DNA of 64,000 nt from Temnopleurus reevesii (Eukaryota > Echinodermata > Echinoidea > Temnopleuroida > Temnopleuridae), in NCBI GenBank assembly GCA_036244855.1, contig BQKZ01000500.1:80510-144509 (forward strand). Direction: 5' to 3'. Below are positions 1 through 12,700 of the stretch, one piece after another. The position numbers and the translations under genes are program-made. Below the pieces are notes generated by a model. That model saw only the letters and a list, made by a program, of their open reading frames with translations, did no database searches and was not told where the DNA came from. Position 1 is the first letter of the stretch, and the number at the start of each line of letters is the position of its first letter.

Positions 1-94
1 TTATTATCCGATAATTTTGCAATTTATACGAAGAAGAAAGGTCAATTGTCATCATAATGTAGACCTTTAAAGGCAATTTGTCATCATATTGTGA

Positions 95-814
95 TTAAAG
101 GTCCACTATTATGAAAATACAAGTTGATCTGTATTGATGTATTATAACATTATCAATACCCTTTTCAGTGAAAGAGGGTCCAAATGTGTTTCATATATTT
201 TATAATATTTTATTTTCATTTTTGTGTTGGCTCAGTAGGGAACGCCCCTAAAATTTCTTTCAAATGTCAATCCTGGGGTCTGTAACATAAAAGAGATACG
301 ATAAATCTTGCAATTGATTGCATCTCTTTGGTACACATTTTGCTGTAGACTTGCGATAAATATTTATCGTAAGTTTAATTGCATCTTTTATGTTACAGGC
401 CCCTGTTGTGACATCACAAGAGTCAAATTTGTTCACCTTTCTAGATCATGTTTCAGAGCTGGTTCTGTAAATAACAAAAGGAAATATGTGGATCAATGCA
501 GGGATTTCAATTCAGGTGATTGCACATTCCAATTCCCTTTCATTGATCCACATATTTCCTTTTGTTATTCACAGAGCCAGCTCTGAACATGATCTAGAAA
601 GGTGAACAAACTTGACTCTTGTGATGTCACAACAGGATTGATATTTGAAAGAAATTTTTAGGGGCGTTCCCTACTAAGCCAACATAAAAATGAAAATAAA
701 ATATTATAAAATATATGAAACACATTTGGACCCTCTTTCACCGAAAAGGGTATTGATAATGGTATAATGCATCAATACATATCAACTTGTATTTTCATAA
801 TAGTGGACCTTTAA
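95..814. mobile_element. Long foldback (inverted-repeat) element, about 290-bp arms
   Basis: The left arm (95-511, with a 126-129-bp interruption at about 275-403) is the reverse complement of the right arm (526-814). Identity is about 95% by eye and the loop is only about 14 bases. Without the interruption the arms are about 290 bp each. Both ends read TTAAAGGTCC inward, so a TTAA target duplication is possible, which would point to the piggyBac type; this is inference. No transposase is encoded. Foldback elements are known in sea urchins (TU family), but I cannot assign this one to that family. A 32-bp-spaced direct repeat (38-60 and 69-92) lies just outside the left end and the element may be larger than seen. 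Confidence 0.85.
275..403. mobile_element. Small MITE inserted in the left arm of the foldback
   Basis: A short non-coding element with 20-bp terminal inverted repeats that differ at one base: GGGGTCTGTAACATAAAAGA at the left and its complement (with C for T at position 5) at the right. It interrupts the foldback's left arm between ATCCT and TGTTGTGAC. The other arm keeps the uninterrupted ATCCTGTTGTGAC, so the insertion and its boundaries are read directly. A 3-4 bp target duplication (CCT or CCTG) fits. The inside carries a smaller ATAAATATTTAT-type palindrome. Confidence 0.75.
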
Positions 815-3800
815 GGACTTCTGCGAAAGAAATAAAAACAAATCTTAAAGAAATTGTACGTTTCCTTTGCGTGATACATGATGAGAATTGTTCTTATACA
901 AAAGATATTGACAAAACGAATGCACAGTGAAACTCACATTTCTTCATCCATGTTATCAGCCATATCGAACAGAATATAATATAATGATGAAATAGAGATT
1001 TTTTTCTTGGTAATTATTGAGCATCAGTGTTTTTACCATATGCAATGGTAAGGCCCTTTGATTGGGAAACAACAATTGAATAACATCTTTTTTCACTAGT
1101 CTATGAAAAGAACATTTATGCAAGTTTATGCAAAGTGACTTACAGGAAGAAGGCAGAATGAGTGCTGATATTTAGTTTTATCTTCACTTAGAAAATATGT
1201 ACTTATCCAGTAAGTAAGTTTGACCCACTCATGTTAAAGAGGTGCTCTTTTTTTCTTTAGGTACTCAAATAAATTACAGAATATTGAATTGAAATGATTA
1301 TGAATCAAATTAATAGCTGATAGATGATATGCATCAGTCAGCTTAGACATGGGGATACAATGTGAAGAGAATATAAAACGATCTGTACAAGTCTATAACT
1401 TGTCAAATTATCATCACACTGTGGCTGTTACTGTGAAATCATTGAGACCTATTGCAGATGACAGAAATAATATCAGGTAGCATTTGTCTTGAGGAAATAG
1501 GAAATATATTTGACATATGTTGTTTCTCTTATTAGCTCTTATTATTGGTGTTGACGTAGGAAGTCCAAAGGGACAGGGCTGCGATCTGCCCGGCGGACCA
1601 GCGAGGTATCCACTGCAACCCCCTCAAGAAAACTTGATGACGACGCGATATATTGCACCGTGATCAAATATACGTCATCAAACATGGCGTTACGTTCTGT
1701 TGTTTATTCCTTGTTGTTTTGTTGACGAGTATTAATCAACACAAAAGGCACTCTGCAATCGCCTGCATATGAAGAACGTATTTCTGAAAAAGTTTCCTGC
1801 AATAATCGGAGAGAGTCCGAACCGAAGTTCTTGTATATCCGGCATGTGTACGGTTGAGCATGTTCAGAGATGAGAGAGAGAGAGAGTGGAGGGGTTGGGT
1901 GTCGCCAGTAGGTCACGGGTCAACTTCGATTAAAAGCCAATCTTTTACAAAAGAGCACGCTCCCAAGACACCGTGGCCATACGTCTCATTCTCTCGTCTT
2001 ATCCATCTCATGACCTGACTTTTTTTTCTTCTTCCCAGGATACATGTAACGCCTCTGTACCTGGGATCGACCCATTACTGAGTAACACCCATCAGGGATG
2101 AAAGCATGGATGCATTCCCAGAACATCTCCTCAGATACCACCAAAAAAAAAGAACTCTTTATCCCTCGAATGGGAGAACTGGGTTATACCTTCTACCACT
2201 GAAAGCAAGCAGTGGACCCAAATACTTGTAGCTTACACCGTATCACTTTTCAATTCCAAATAAACGAATTACGGTAAAAGTCACATGAATGCGCATCAGT
2301 ATATTTGCCTCGATCGTTACCTACCAAACGCTCGATAGATTGAGAGTGACTTTGGGCTGACATCGGGCAAGAATGCAGCAAATATTCTATATTCTCTCTG
2401 CCAATACACTCGCACGCCAGCAGTCGGATTTTTTTTTATGATCCAGTATATAGGAGGGATCCCAGCTAAAACACAAAATTCAGTTATTCAAGGATTGTTT
2501 CATTGTGCCTCAAAAGATAAGGAAAAGTTTCAGTTTTATATATAATATCCCTTATTTCTTGTATATGGGTTTGTGCACCACTCACATTTTGGACAAAATT
2601 ATTATGGATTGTTTTTCTTTTATGTCGCCATTAATAGTGCTCATAGATTTCCTTTAAATTATTTGTTGGAAAAACATTTCACATTAAGTACTATCTAACA
2701 CACATTTGATCGATTATAATTCATTTCTACTTACCTGTAAAATAAACTATATCAATCAAAGCTGAATGAACAAACCTTTTTTATATGGCAGCATTCTATT
2801 CTGGATATACGTTTTTAACTTTTCAAAACTATGGTCAAGCCAAATTGAGTTCAAGGCGAGACTGATATCTGTTATTGGGTCATTTCCCCGGGTGATTTAT
2901 ATAAAAAAGCATAAAAAAAAGGAGTTTTAACGTGAGGTCAGTGAAGAAAAAAAAGCGCAAAAATAGCTACAACCGGAAAGGGGGATATAGATTAAAAACG
3001 GACCTGGTTTAAATCTAAATATGATCTGTGTCCATTGTGGGTGTGAACATCCTTGTACGAGCCGGACCTTGCTTCTCATTTCAACCTTGACTTTCATCTC
3101 ACCGAGCCTAAGCCTTGTCGAGTTAGCTCCCTCGATGATTCATGATACCTTAACACATATTACTTTCCTCTCCCTTGCACAAACCTAGCTTCCAGATCAT
3201 CACCCTTCATAATCACCCCCAACATCCCCAACTTCCACCCTAATTAATTGCTTCTTCCCTCATTGTCCGCCCATCCTCCTTGGTCCAAGGGAATTCGTAA
3301 CTTCGCTTTTTCTTGAGATTTCCATTCCCTTGTGGAAATAGATATTCATTTGTGATTCTGTCTTATTAAATAAGGAACTGTAACCAACCATCTTGTTCTA
3401 GTATCCTATTTCTTTCTCACATCTTCATCTTTAATTCAGAGAGCAAGTATTCTTCCATGAGAGCTTTTTCATGTTCTGTTGTTTCTCCCGGTTTAATGTG
3501 ATTTGATATGAAGAAAAGGAGGGAATCGGCACAAGTAAGTGGATAGCAGTGATTCGTGTTTTTCTTTCTTTATCTGGTTCCTTTATGAACTTATTAAGGC
3601 GCCATATATAACGTCTAAAGCATGTTTAAACTTAAACATATTGGTCATGATAGACAGAAAATGTTAGATTTAAGTTTTAAGAAATGATGATGTATGGCTA
3701 ATTAGTTTGTTACTTTATGAAAAACAATATGTTTTTGCGTTTTCCTTGTTTTCTGATTTTGTTCCTCTTCGAAACACGGTTTGCTTGTAATCGCATCCGT

Positions 3801-4418
3801 CGATTTTTATTTTTTTTCCTCTCTCTTGTATTTCTTGTTGATATCGACTTTCTTTTCCATCTTCTTGATTCCGGTCCTCTCTTTAGGCAATTCCATCTCT
3901 CAGTGCATGCTGTAAGAGTATTTAGTCTAAGATTTTTAAAGATTGGAAAAGGAACCATCTGTCCCTTGGAGCTAAAAGAATAGCCATCCAAGACGTAACT
4001 GATTTGTCTGGGAAAATCAAAACTCTTCGACCGGCCCTTTCCGTATTTAGCGCTGTTTGGATTTGCCGATAATTACACGAATGTGTCATCACTCATCTCA
4101 AAGAATTTTGATAGTTATATTTCATGTATTTAGCTGGTTGTAATCAAAATCTCTTCCCCCTCTCATTTATCACTGTCTCTGTGCTCTGGTGTACAGTTTA
4201 TCATTCGCATTACTGATACAGTAGGCCATTTCGGTTTACTTGTGATTTTTACAATCATCTTGAAGTAATCAGTCTCATTCTCCCAAACAATGTTTACCCT
4301 ATTTATCTCCTGCGATTGTCATCCTGCTCCCATCTCTCTTCATATCATGGGTCTTTCTCTTTCCTTCTATTTTACACACACACATGCACATATACCTACT
4401 CCTACACATACAAACACA

Positions 4419-4456
<38 letters not shown>

Positions 4457-6141
4457 CCAAACATATACACACACATACATACACACAGCCCCATCCTTGT
4501 ATCCATCGCCACTCCTCACACTAATCCATCCGTTCTCTTTTTTCTCTCTCTCGCTCTCTCAACACACACGCACACACACACACACACACATGCATACACA
4601 CTGACACACCCCCTCTCTCTTCATTCTCTTTTCTGTCTCCTTCTCCCTTCTCACTTTTTTGTTTTCTGTGAGCATAGATGATACCTTCCCCTCCATCTCA
4701 CTGTCTTCTGAACTCTCTTAATCATTTCTCTCCTTGTTACTCCCCGCATCAGTTGAAGCCCGTCGATTGCTTTTCTCTTCTGACTTATCCATTTAGCTCC
4801 TTACTCAATGATCTATACACCTGTCAAAATACAGTCATCTTTCTAATCAGTTATAGGTCATTGACCCTGTACCTTGGGCAAGTGAAGAACGCTCGTGCAA
4901 TCTCAGAGCTGAAACTGTATTTTGATTGATATTGTAATCATTTTTGTGAAGTGACCAGAATATTTATCTGTGTACTATCTGGGTAATATTAGGAAACGAT
5001 TTATAAAGAAGATTTTTCTTCTGTTGTAAGGGATTATCCATGACGATGTATTTCACCTTCAGAAAGATATCAGGAGTATTTTAATTGATTTGTTTATAAT
5101 CGGATAATATTGTCACTGTACAGTGTACCTTGGGTCGATCGCTTGTATGAAATTAAACGTAATCTGATGAATATAAACATTGTGTTATTTCCATTTCTAA
5201 CCTTGCACCCTAATGAAAAGGGTACAGTATTGTACACTTAATGCTGCTAAAAATACAATACTGTCAGTAACTTTCAGAGTGCAATATTGCACCATTTATG
5301 AAGTGTGATATTACGATAGTAAAACAATTTCAACTCTCGCTTGTGGTAAGTGATAAATGTAGGTAAATCGAATGTAATCGATGGATACAACTGAAAGCCA
5401 CGGTGTTCATTATCCTTGTGTTCGGATGATGATGGTGATGGTGATAGTGAGATGACGTCTTTCTGCAAGATGTATCGAGTGTTTCATTCCTCTAGTGGTA
5501 TTAAGGTCGGTGTGGACGATTAGTTTCTCAAACAAAGCGTAATCACATCTCCATAGCGCGAAACGTTATGGTATGCCAGATGTCAACTTTGATATGGAGG
5601 GGGCGGAACCCCAAGATAACTTGCTCTCTAAAAGTTTCGGTTACACATTTTCAATTCATGTGTGCCTAGCGTAGACCACTTTCGTAACGTTTACTCACAT
5701 TTGCCTCAAGACGAGCTATGTTTTAAGCTGTCAAAAGTAATGCAAGAACATCAGTTAAAATGTTACTTGCATACATTAACGTTGCTAGGTTGGACGAACA
5801 TCGTGACTTGACCAACATAGTAACAACCGTTGCATTCTAACCACGGCAATTATATTGAAATGCGATTATTTCATATCGAGTAAGCAAATAGCTTGTCATT
5901 GTGCGTTTGACAAAGAAGCGTGCATAAAATTTGAATAGATTACGAAAGTTGTCTGTTGGATTTATTTGACGGACCCTTTACGCTGGACGTACGTTTGGCT
6001 GACGATAACATCATGCATGCATCGAGCGCAAGGGGGCATATTCAACCGTAGCAGAGCGTCTTACCTGCGTACTTTGCACAAAGACACTACCAAGTAAGTC
6101 TAATTTACCCTTTGGACGCTTGTGAGTAAATATTGTGCTTC
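815..6141. other. Non-coding stretch with CA microsatellites; no gene seen
   Basis: I see no coding signal here. The open frames are short, lack conserved motifs or fall in low-complexity DNA. It includes a GA run at 1870-1886, T- and A-rich DNA at 2400-3000, an AT-rich segment open on both strands at 3710-3991, the CA repeats listed separately, a GATGGT run near 5430 and a small perfect hairpin (ACAGTATTGTA and its complement) around 5224-5268. Confidence 0.6.
4373..4605. repeat. CA/TG dinucleotide microsatellite, two blocks
   Basis: A long CA run (pure at about 4422-4452) within imperfect CA/TACA repeats from 4373 to 4485, and a second CA run at 4560-4605. The peptides read through it (poly Thr-His or Val-Cys) are artefacts of the repeat. 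Confidence 0.95.
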
Positions 6142-6275
6142 CGAAATTGATGGACGGTGGCTAGTGGACGGTAAAAAAAAACGACTGCGCATCTGATGTG
6201 CGCAACAAATGATGTGCACATCAGATGCGCATTTGTTTTCTACCGTCCGAAACGCTCCCTCCACCAATCTCGAAA
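6142..6275. repeat. Imperfect inverted repeat / hairpin
   Basis: Arms 6142-6201 and 6213-6275 are complementary around a 12-base loop. The inner GCGCATCTGATGTGC segment pairs perfectly, followed by an A-run/T-run and ACGGT/ACCGT, with weaker pairing outward. It is probably a small non-autonomous DNA element. Confidence 0.65.
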
Positions 6276-9131
6276 ACCCACTATTTACTGTTATTAAAGA
6301 ACATCTGAAGGATAACTTTTAATATTAACTAAGGTAAAGAGAATTCAATTAATAAAAAACAGTTTAAAAAAAAAACGATTAAAAAAACAAACCAAGTTGA
6401 AAAAAAGGTTAAAGGTAATGATAATCGAGAATCGACAAAAAAAATCAGCTGATTCAAATGGTAAAATGTTCGTGATTCTAAACATTTAGCACGAACAGGA
6501 ATCACCTGAGTTTTATGAAGTTTACTCGTCCTGTATGTCTCAAGACGTTACCAATATTGATAATGTACAAACGTCCGGCCACACGGTTACCTTTCTTCAA
6601 CAGGTTATGATTAGTGGGTACACGTCTGCTGGGATCTCCGTTATCGGTGCGTTATTATCGGCGCTTTATTAGCGATTTTCTATATTTACTCTTTTGGATA
6701 ATTGAAGGTTTTTTTATGCTGTGATACTCTCAGATATATTTAGCTTCTCAAAAATATGAAAAGAGTAGCGTACATTTAAATCTGTTATACGGTAATTTGG
6801 CATTGTTAAAAGTGCATTAATCGCTTGATTACGTTGGGCATTAAAAAGATGGGACTGCCCCTTCGGCGCGCGTCACCTCCTCCACAGGTATGGTACTGCA
6901 TGCAGAGCAAAGGAAAAGAAAAAGGTTGATTCATGGGATATTCGTTTGGTTTAATGCCAAACCGCCTCCTGAGAACATTTTATAGAGCATAAATCATAGG
7001 TGCCAAAGGCGCGCAAAACTAATGAATCATGTAATTGGTTCTCGTTGAATGGGCACGCTGATTCATTTATAGAATTTCCAAAAATATGATGCTCAAAATA
7101 AAAGGGAACGCAGTTCCGTGGCTTGAAAACTTGAAAATTCCTATATGATGTTTTGTCGAATTCCACGCATATTAATTGATTGATGAATTTGGATACGTTG
7201 CCTATTTTAATCGCATATAATTGCCATAATAACCATAGCAACCTTTATTGAAGAAAAATTCATTATTCAAAATCCTTTTTAATATGTTATGCCATTACAA
7301 TATACGAATAGATATAGTGAAGCCCATGTGAGTTCGACATGGTAATCTTTTTGAGAAAACGATTCAGTCGTGATTCAATGATGGATGAGTTAACATTTAA
7401 AGTGTATAGAGTAAAGAGTATAGCTCGTAACTCATTTTAAGTATATAACTCCTGTTCTCTTCATTCCACGTCACTGTTGAGGTAGATATGTACAATAAAT
7501 TAGGTGATCCTACATTAACTATGAACCCCCATACCAAACATAAATGAATAAATGAATTAATAAATGAATGAACAAATTAATGAATAAATGAAATGATTTT
7601 GGGCAGGCGGGCATTTCATTATAAGGCTCCAAAATTTACTCTGTGCGATAATGATAGCAGTTTGATTTGTCTGAATTTTTATCTTGGAAATACGGAGCAA
7701 AATCTTGAAGCACATTTTCCTGTATGATAATTTTCAAAAATATGCAGACGGAAAAGGGGGCGTTGTGCACAACACTGAACCCATCTGCTATTCGCAGCCA
7801 GTGGCTATGCGAACTGACTGTATCTTGTGGGGGTTTGTATTTGGTGTATCAATGCTCTTCAATGTGTGGGTAGCCAAGCTGATAGGGATTGAATGAACTT
7901 TGTATTTGATGCTTTTAGAAGGGTTAGAGATGGGAGCCTGGGGCCGATTGCACAAAATAGTCTTAGCTATCCTCTTCATGCTAAGGCGTCTTAAGTACTT
8001 GTGACACCCTCTTAACATAGTCGCATCAATGCAAATTTCTATGTTACGAGGGTAGCACAAGAAATCAAGACGTCTTAGCAAGAAGAGGATAGCTAGGACC
8101 ATTTCGAGCAATCGGCCCTGGGTGACCTTTCGTCGATTCACAAGGCGACGTGTCGAGGAATAAAAGGCCCACTCCTCGTGAGCAGGACGGGATCGGATGT
8201 GACGTATTGTCCGAGCAGGAACATACACATTTCACTTTTATTTGAGTTGCAGGAAATATCCACAAAACCCAGTTTTGATTGTGAGCATTCTATTTACCAT
8301 GCAAGGAAGCGTTTTTCGTCTACCATACGCTCTACAAACTTGTTGCTTATTACATCACTTACACCATAAAATATTTTTCAAATTGCATTTTTTTTGTTAA
8401 TATTTAATCAAATCAAATTAATCCCAAGTTTACATGGATTTAAATGTGTATTTATCATAAATCAAAGGACTCAGTGACGCAAACGCAAACTATTGGAAGA
8501 AAAAGCAGATACTCATATTGCTATAACTGGCAAACTAGCCTTCTTATTATTAAAAAAAATTGTTGAGAGCACTTGGAAGTCTTAGTAATTTACGTGCTTA
8601 ACGAAAAATTGATAATTGTACCCAAAATAATCTTTACATTCAATCAAGTGAACTGAAACTTAGCACTTGGAAAAAAATTCTGTATTCCAACTTTGAGTGG
8701 GGGGGGGGATTAAGTAGACACAACTTCACATTGCTAGTAGGATAGATGACCGTTTATCGCCAGGATGCGAACGATGTGAACACACCCCCGTTTAGAATGT
8801 CAACTGTACAAAACTTATGGGTAAAAAAAAAGAATCAAAAGGGTGAAAAATGCACCCCTTGTCAGAAAATCATCAAACCCCTTCCCCCTACCCCTTTTCC
8901 TCTGAAAAAAAATGCTAGAGACGGCTCTTGGCATACCCACAACGCTTTTATGTACGATTGATCTACGTTAGATATAGATATAGTTAAAAAGATATACGTG
9001 TATGATGTGACGATGTCATGTAAGCCATAAAACAACCTTTAGATCTATAGTGTCTATGTCATCAGGTCATTAGTTCAGCTTTGATGTCTTGTCACGTGCT
9101 CTGCTATACATAGCTCATCATGATACATACG
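6276..9131. other. Non-coding stretch containing one MITE; no gene seen
   Basis: Contains A-rich DNA at 6350-6450, AATGAATAAATG-type repeats at 7540-7590, the MITE at 7937-8121 and a G10 run at 8699-8708. The open frames, on both strands, are short and match no family I recognise. The longest minus-strand one (7788-8228) runs across the MITE. Confidence 0.6.
7937..8121. mobile_element. MITE with about 41-bp terminal inverted repeats
   Basis: The left end CCTGGGGCCGATTGC... (7937-7977) pairs with the right end ...GCAATCGGCCCTGG (8081-8121) with a few mismatches. A second inner pair (GCTAAGGCGTCTTAAG against GACGTCTTAGC) continues the foldback. It is 185 bp long and carries no transposase, as expected of a non-autonomous DNA transposon. 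Confidence 0.8.
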
Positions 9132-9280
9132 TACACTGCAAACCCTCCGGTGTTAAATCGTTTGGTGTTGTCGTATTTAGATAACCGATCGGACGGTGTT
9201 GAATTAACAGCCATTGTGTAAGTCTACACCATCCTAGTATTTATAACACCAGCCAAAACACTGGCGTTTTTGCAATTTAC
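9132..9280. mobile_element. MITE-like repeat with TACACTGCAAA end and GGTGTT boxes
   Basis: Starts TACACTGCAAACC...GGTGTTA and ends AACACTGGCGTTTTTGCAATTTA, an imperfect inverted pair. GGTGTT/AACACC boxes recur inside. The ends resemble those of the element at 40377-40660, which suggests one family. Confidence 0.55.
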
Positions 9281-9761
9281 CTGTAGTTTGGAGATCAGAT
9301 TTTGATTCAGTATTTTTATTCAGCATAGGGGTGCTTGCTTAATATCTATTGAATTTATAATTCATCGAATACAAATCTCGACAAATTTAAACATGCTTAA
9401 TCAAGAGTATTTTAAGGAACTCGTTTTGCTTGGAATTAGAACTAAGCATAAGAGCAAAGGGTGCAATTTAGCACCTTTATTGATGTAGTACAATACTGGG
9501 AGAGCCGTAATATAGCACCTCTTTTTCTAACTATGTATCTGGGTCGGGGGCAGAATGGAGGTGACTCAAAAATTGTCCTCCTTTGTTCCAAGCGTTGTGA
9601 TTAAATAAATGTGTTTTTTATACTATTTCTGATGCAATCTGTATTAATGTGTAGAGAAGCAATTGGAATTGTTGAAAATATAGATCACTAGAAAATATAG
9701 CAAGCCTTTTTTGGGAGCGTTATACCTGATCATACCAAGTCATCACATAAACTAGCTCTCG

Positions 9762-9798
<37 letters not shown>

Positions 9799-12700
9799 TC
9801 CCTCCCCCACTATCCCCGATGTAATGTATCCACTAAAATGTGTAATAATACACGGCCCCAGTCCCTTTGATCCGTTACGATTACTAATCAATACACATGT
9901 ACACAATGAATACATGCAGGTGGATATGTATTTGGCAACACTCAATTATTTTGTCATATCTCACGTGCTAAAAATGAGCACATGTCAACATTTGGTGACA
10001 TTTCAGCCAATAATCTTTATAAGAGTGAGAGGGATTATGATTAATATGTCCCCACCAAGGTCAATAAAAGATGTATATATCATGTATATATGTCTCGTAA
10101 CTATTATTGGAATGGATGTATGTATCCTGAAAGTAATATATATACTATCTAGTCTCATAATACCATTGTATTGTACGGGATCAACCGATTTACTGCGTTA
10201 ATTAATTGTTTATCGATTATATATTGCTTGGAATACTATAATATATTACAATTCTGTTGAAGCGGTATTTGACTCCCTAAATCATAACCAGACGTGCATT
10301 TTCTATGTAAAAAAACAACAACAACAATTACATTGCAAATAGTGATTAGACAATTTATCCGGTAAAATAATAAAATATAACATTCATTATTACCTCCTCC
10401 ACATTTCTGGGGTAAAGAACTCACAATAATTTTTATGTTAAAAAAAAGGTCGTCAAAGTATAGCATCTTACATGATTTCATTGCCATCGATTCTATAAAT
10501 GTATTTTTAACCTATTTTCAAATCGATGCCTGGTGATTATTAACATTCTGTCATCATAATATGCTGAGGAATAAATCACGTTTTTATTGATCCGTCCCTT
10601 TAAATCGACATCATGTATCGTTTGAAATCAATATTCTAATGTTAAGTGACTATCTTGTAGGGCATCTCTAAACAGACAACAGAGGCATCAGCATGAACTG
10701 CAAACATGAAAATGATGAATCGATTTGACAACAATGAACTCCTAAAAGTACTACTGATTCACAGATTTATCATACATGTTTATCACTTTCCATTACAGGC
10801 TGTGATACTTTTCAGGGGCCCACAATATAGGTTTTCCCAGGTCATTTAAAATTATTTTCAAATCAGTTTACATTTTGAGCATTTACATAAAATAATGATG
10901 ACTTCGTAATTTTTGGGGGGAATCAAATGATCTAATCGTAAAATGGCCTGTGAACAAGTTGGAAATTGGTTGCAATAAATCTATACTTGTTCTATTTGTT
11001 CCGTTCTTGAGTATGTTGCATAAAACTGCCCAACAATAAAGGCCTCTTCATTAATCTTTTATGCTTATTTGCTGCAGTGTATCTTGACAATCTTGCATAT
11101 TCATGCAGGGCATGTCGAGGATTTGCCAAAATGGGGGGGGGGGGTACTTGATCATCTCGCAGTTGGGCTGACAAGCAGAAGAAACAATAAAAAGGTTTTA
11201 TCGGTAATAAGGAGGGGGTCTGGGAGAGACCAGATTCGATGGTGTACAAAGGTGCGCCAATTATTGGTGGAGGGGATGGTTCGCCTCCGGATCCACTACT
11301 AATATTTACCATCATTGAAATCGTTATTTATTTAAGTTTGCAATGTTTTATGGCTTGGAATTCTGAATGATATTAATTCATGTATTGTTTTTGCTATCCC
11401 ATTAAAACAAAATGATGATACGAATTTTAGTTAAGTTTTAATACAAACAAAACATGGATCGTTGACTGGTGCAGATTTCTTCATACAGTTTTCGATTGTG
11501 TCCACATTACAACAAAGATACCAACAATTTAATGAAAACTGAAAACAACCCCCTCTATTATTCTTCGTCTAATTGTTCTAATAGCATTGAGAGACCTTTT
11601 GAACATCTTTATTTGATTATTTTTTTTTTAGATTTTCGCTTAAATTGATGAACATTACTCATATATATGTCATGGCCTTTATAAAACGCATAGTGTATTG
11701 TCGACTTTGTTGCATGAAATCAGAGATTGGATGTACAATTTAATGTGTAATGAACTGTACTAATTTTCCTTTTGTTAAATATAGCAGGAAATGCGTCACG
11801 AACTAAACATGGACCTATTTCACCGCCCTGTTTCATCTGACAACCCAAGAATAACAGTACATTCGACCACGTAATGCCAGCGTTCATGTCAATTTATATT
11901 CTTCTATTTTATTTCTGTTACCTTTGTAAATCCATAATGGATTTTGAGTACGAACTCCGTAAAGACTGACTGAATTCATCCCATAAGACTTAGCAAATAA
12001 ACGAGGTTTGTTTTACGGTCGTTGCGGCTTGCGACATTCCAACGTTCGCTGAGCAATTAGCGCATTAAGCTACCCTTGGCGCACGTCGTTTTATGTCTGA
12101 GCTCGCAAGGGAGTGAGACGACTTGATTCGCGCTCTTTTTATTCGCGCCACTCTTGGCATTCCAACCAATAGGATGCATGCTGAGATGAAACGTTAACGA
12201 GGTGGTATACATATAATAGATCTCCTTGCAGGAGCCGAATGTTAACCAATGACTTGACTCAGGGAAAAAGGTCACCATTTTGAAACTTGATCAGCTTTTG
12301 TTTGTTTCAAAGTGGAAGGGCCTCGGACGTGACTAGCGTCTTGAAGTTTAGACGCAATCATGTAAAAAAAAAAAAGGAGCTGTCAACATTTTCTTAACAG
12401 GTACTTGAGTATATTCCAAAATAATGTACAAAACCCAAACCACTCTCAAATTCATGATGTGATCTAGAACAAATAGAAGAATTAAGTTGCTTTTTTTAAT
12501 TGTTCATATAATTATGCAATCAACACTGTTCTATAATAAACCCTTTACATTCCTGGAGCGCACTGATTCTGTGAGCTAGACAGAACGTCACATTTTTTTC
12601 ATTTAATATACCCAGTCTATACACTTAAATGTCAATTGCCATTTAATAACATGGCAAATAATAACTCACAAACCCCCAATCCTATGCATTATGTTAATCT

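Noticed and set aside
308..586. 92-residue plus-strand frame
   Set aside because: It lies within the foldback element and crosses its loop, so it is a chance frame.
4290..4681. Thr/His-rich frames
   Set aside because: They are translations of CA microsatellites.
7788..8228. 146-residue minus-strand frame
   Set aside because: It reads through a MITE with inverted ends and shows no family resemblance.
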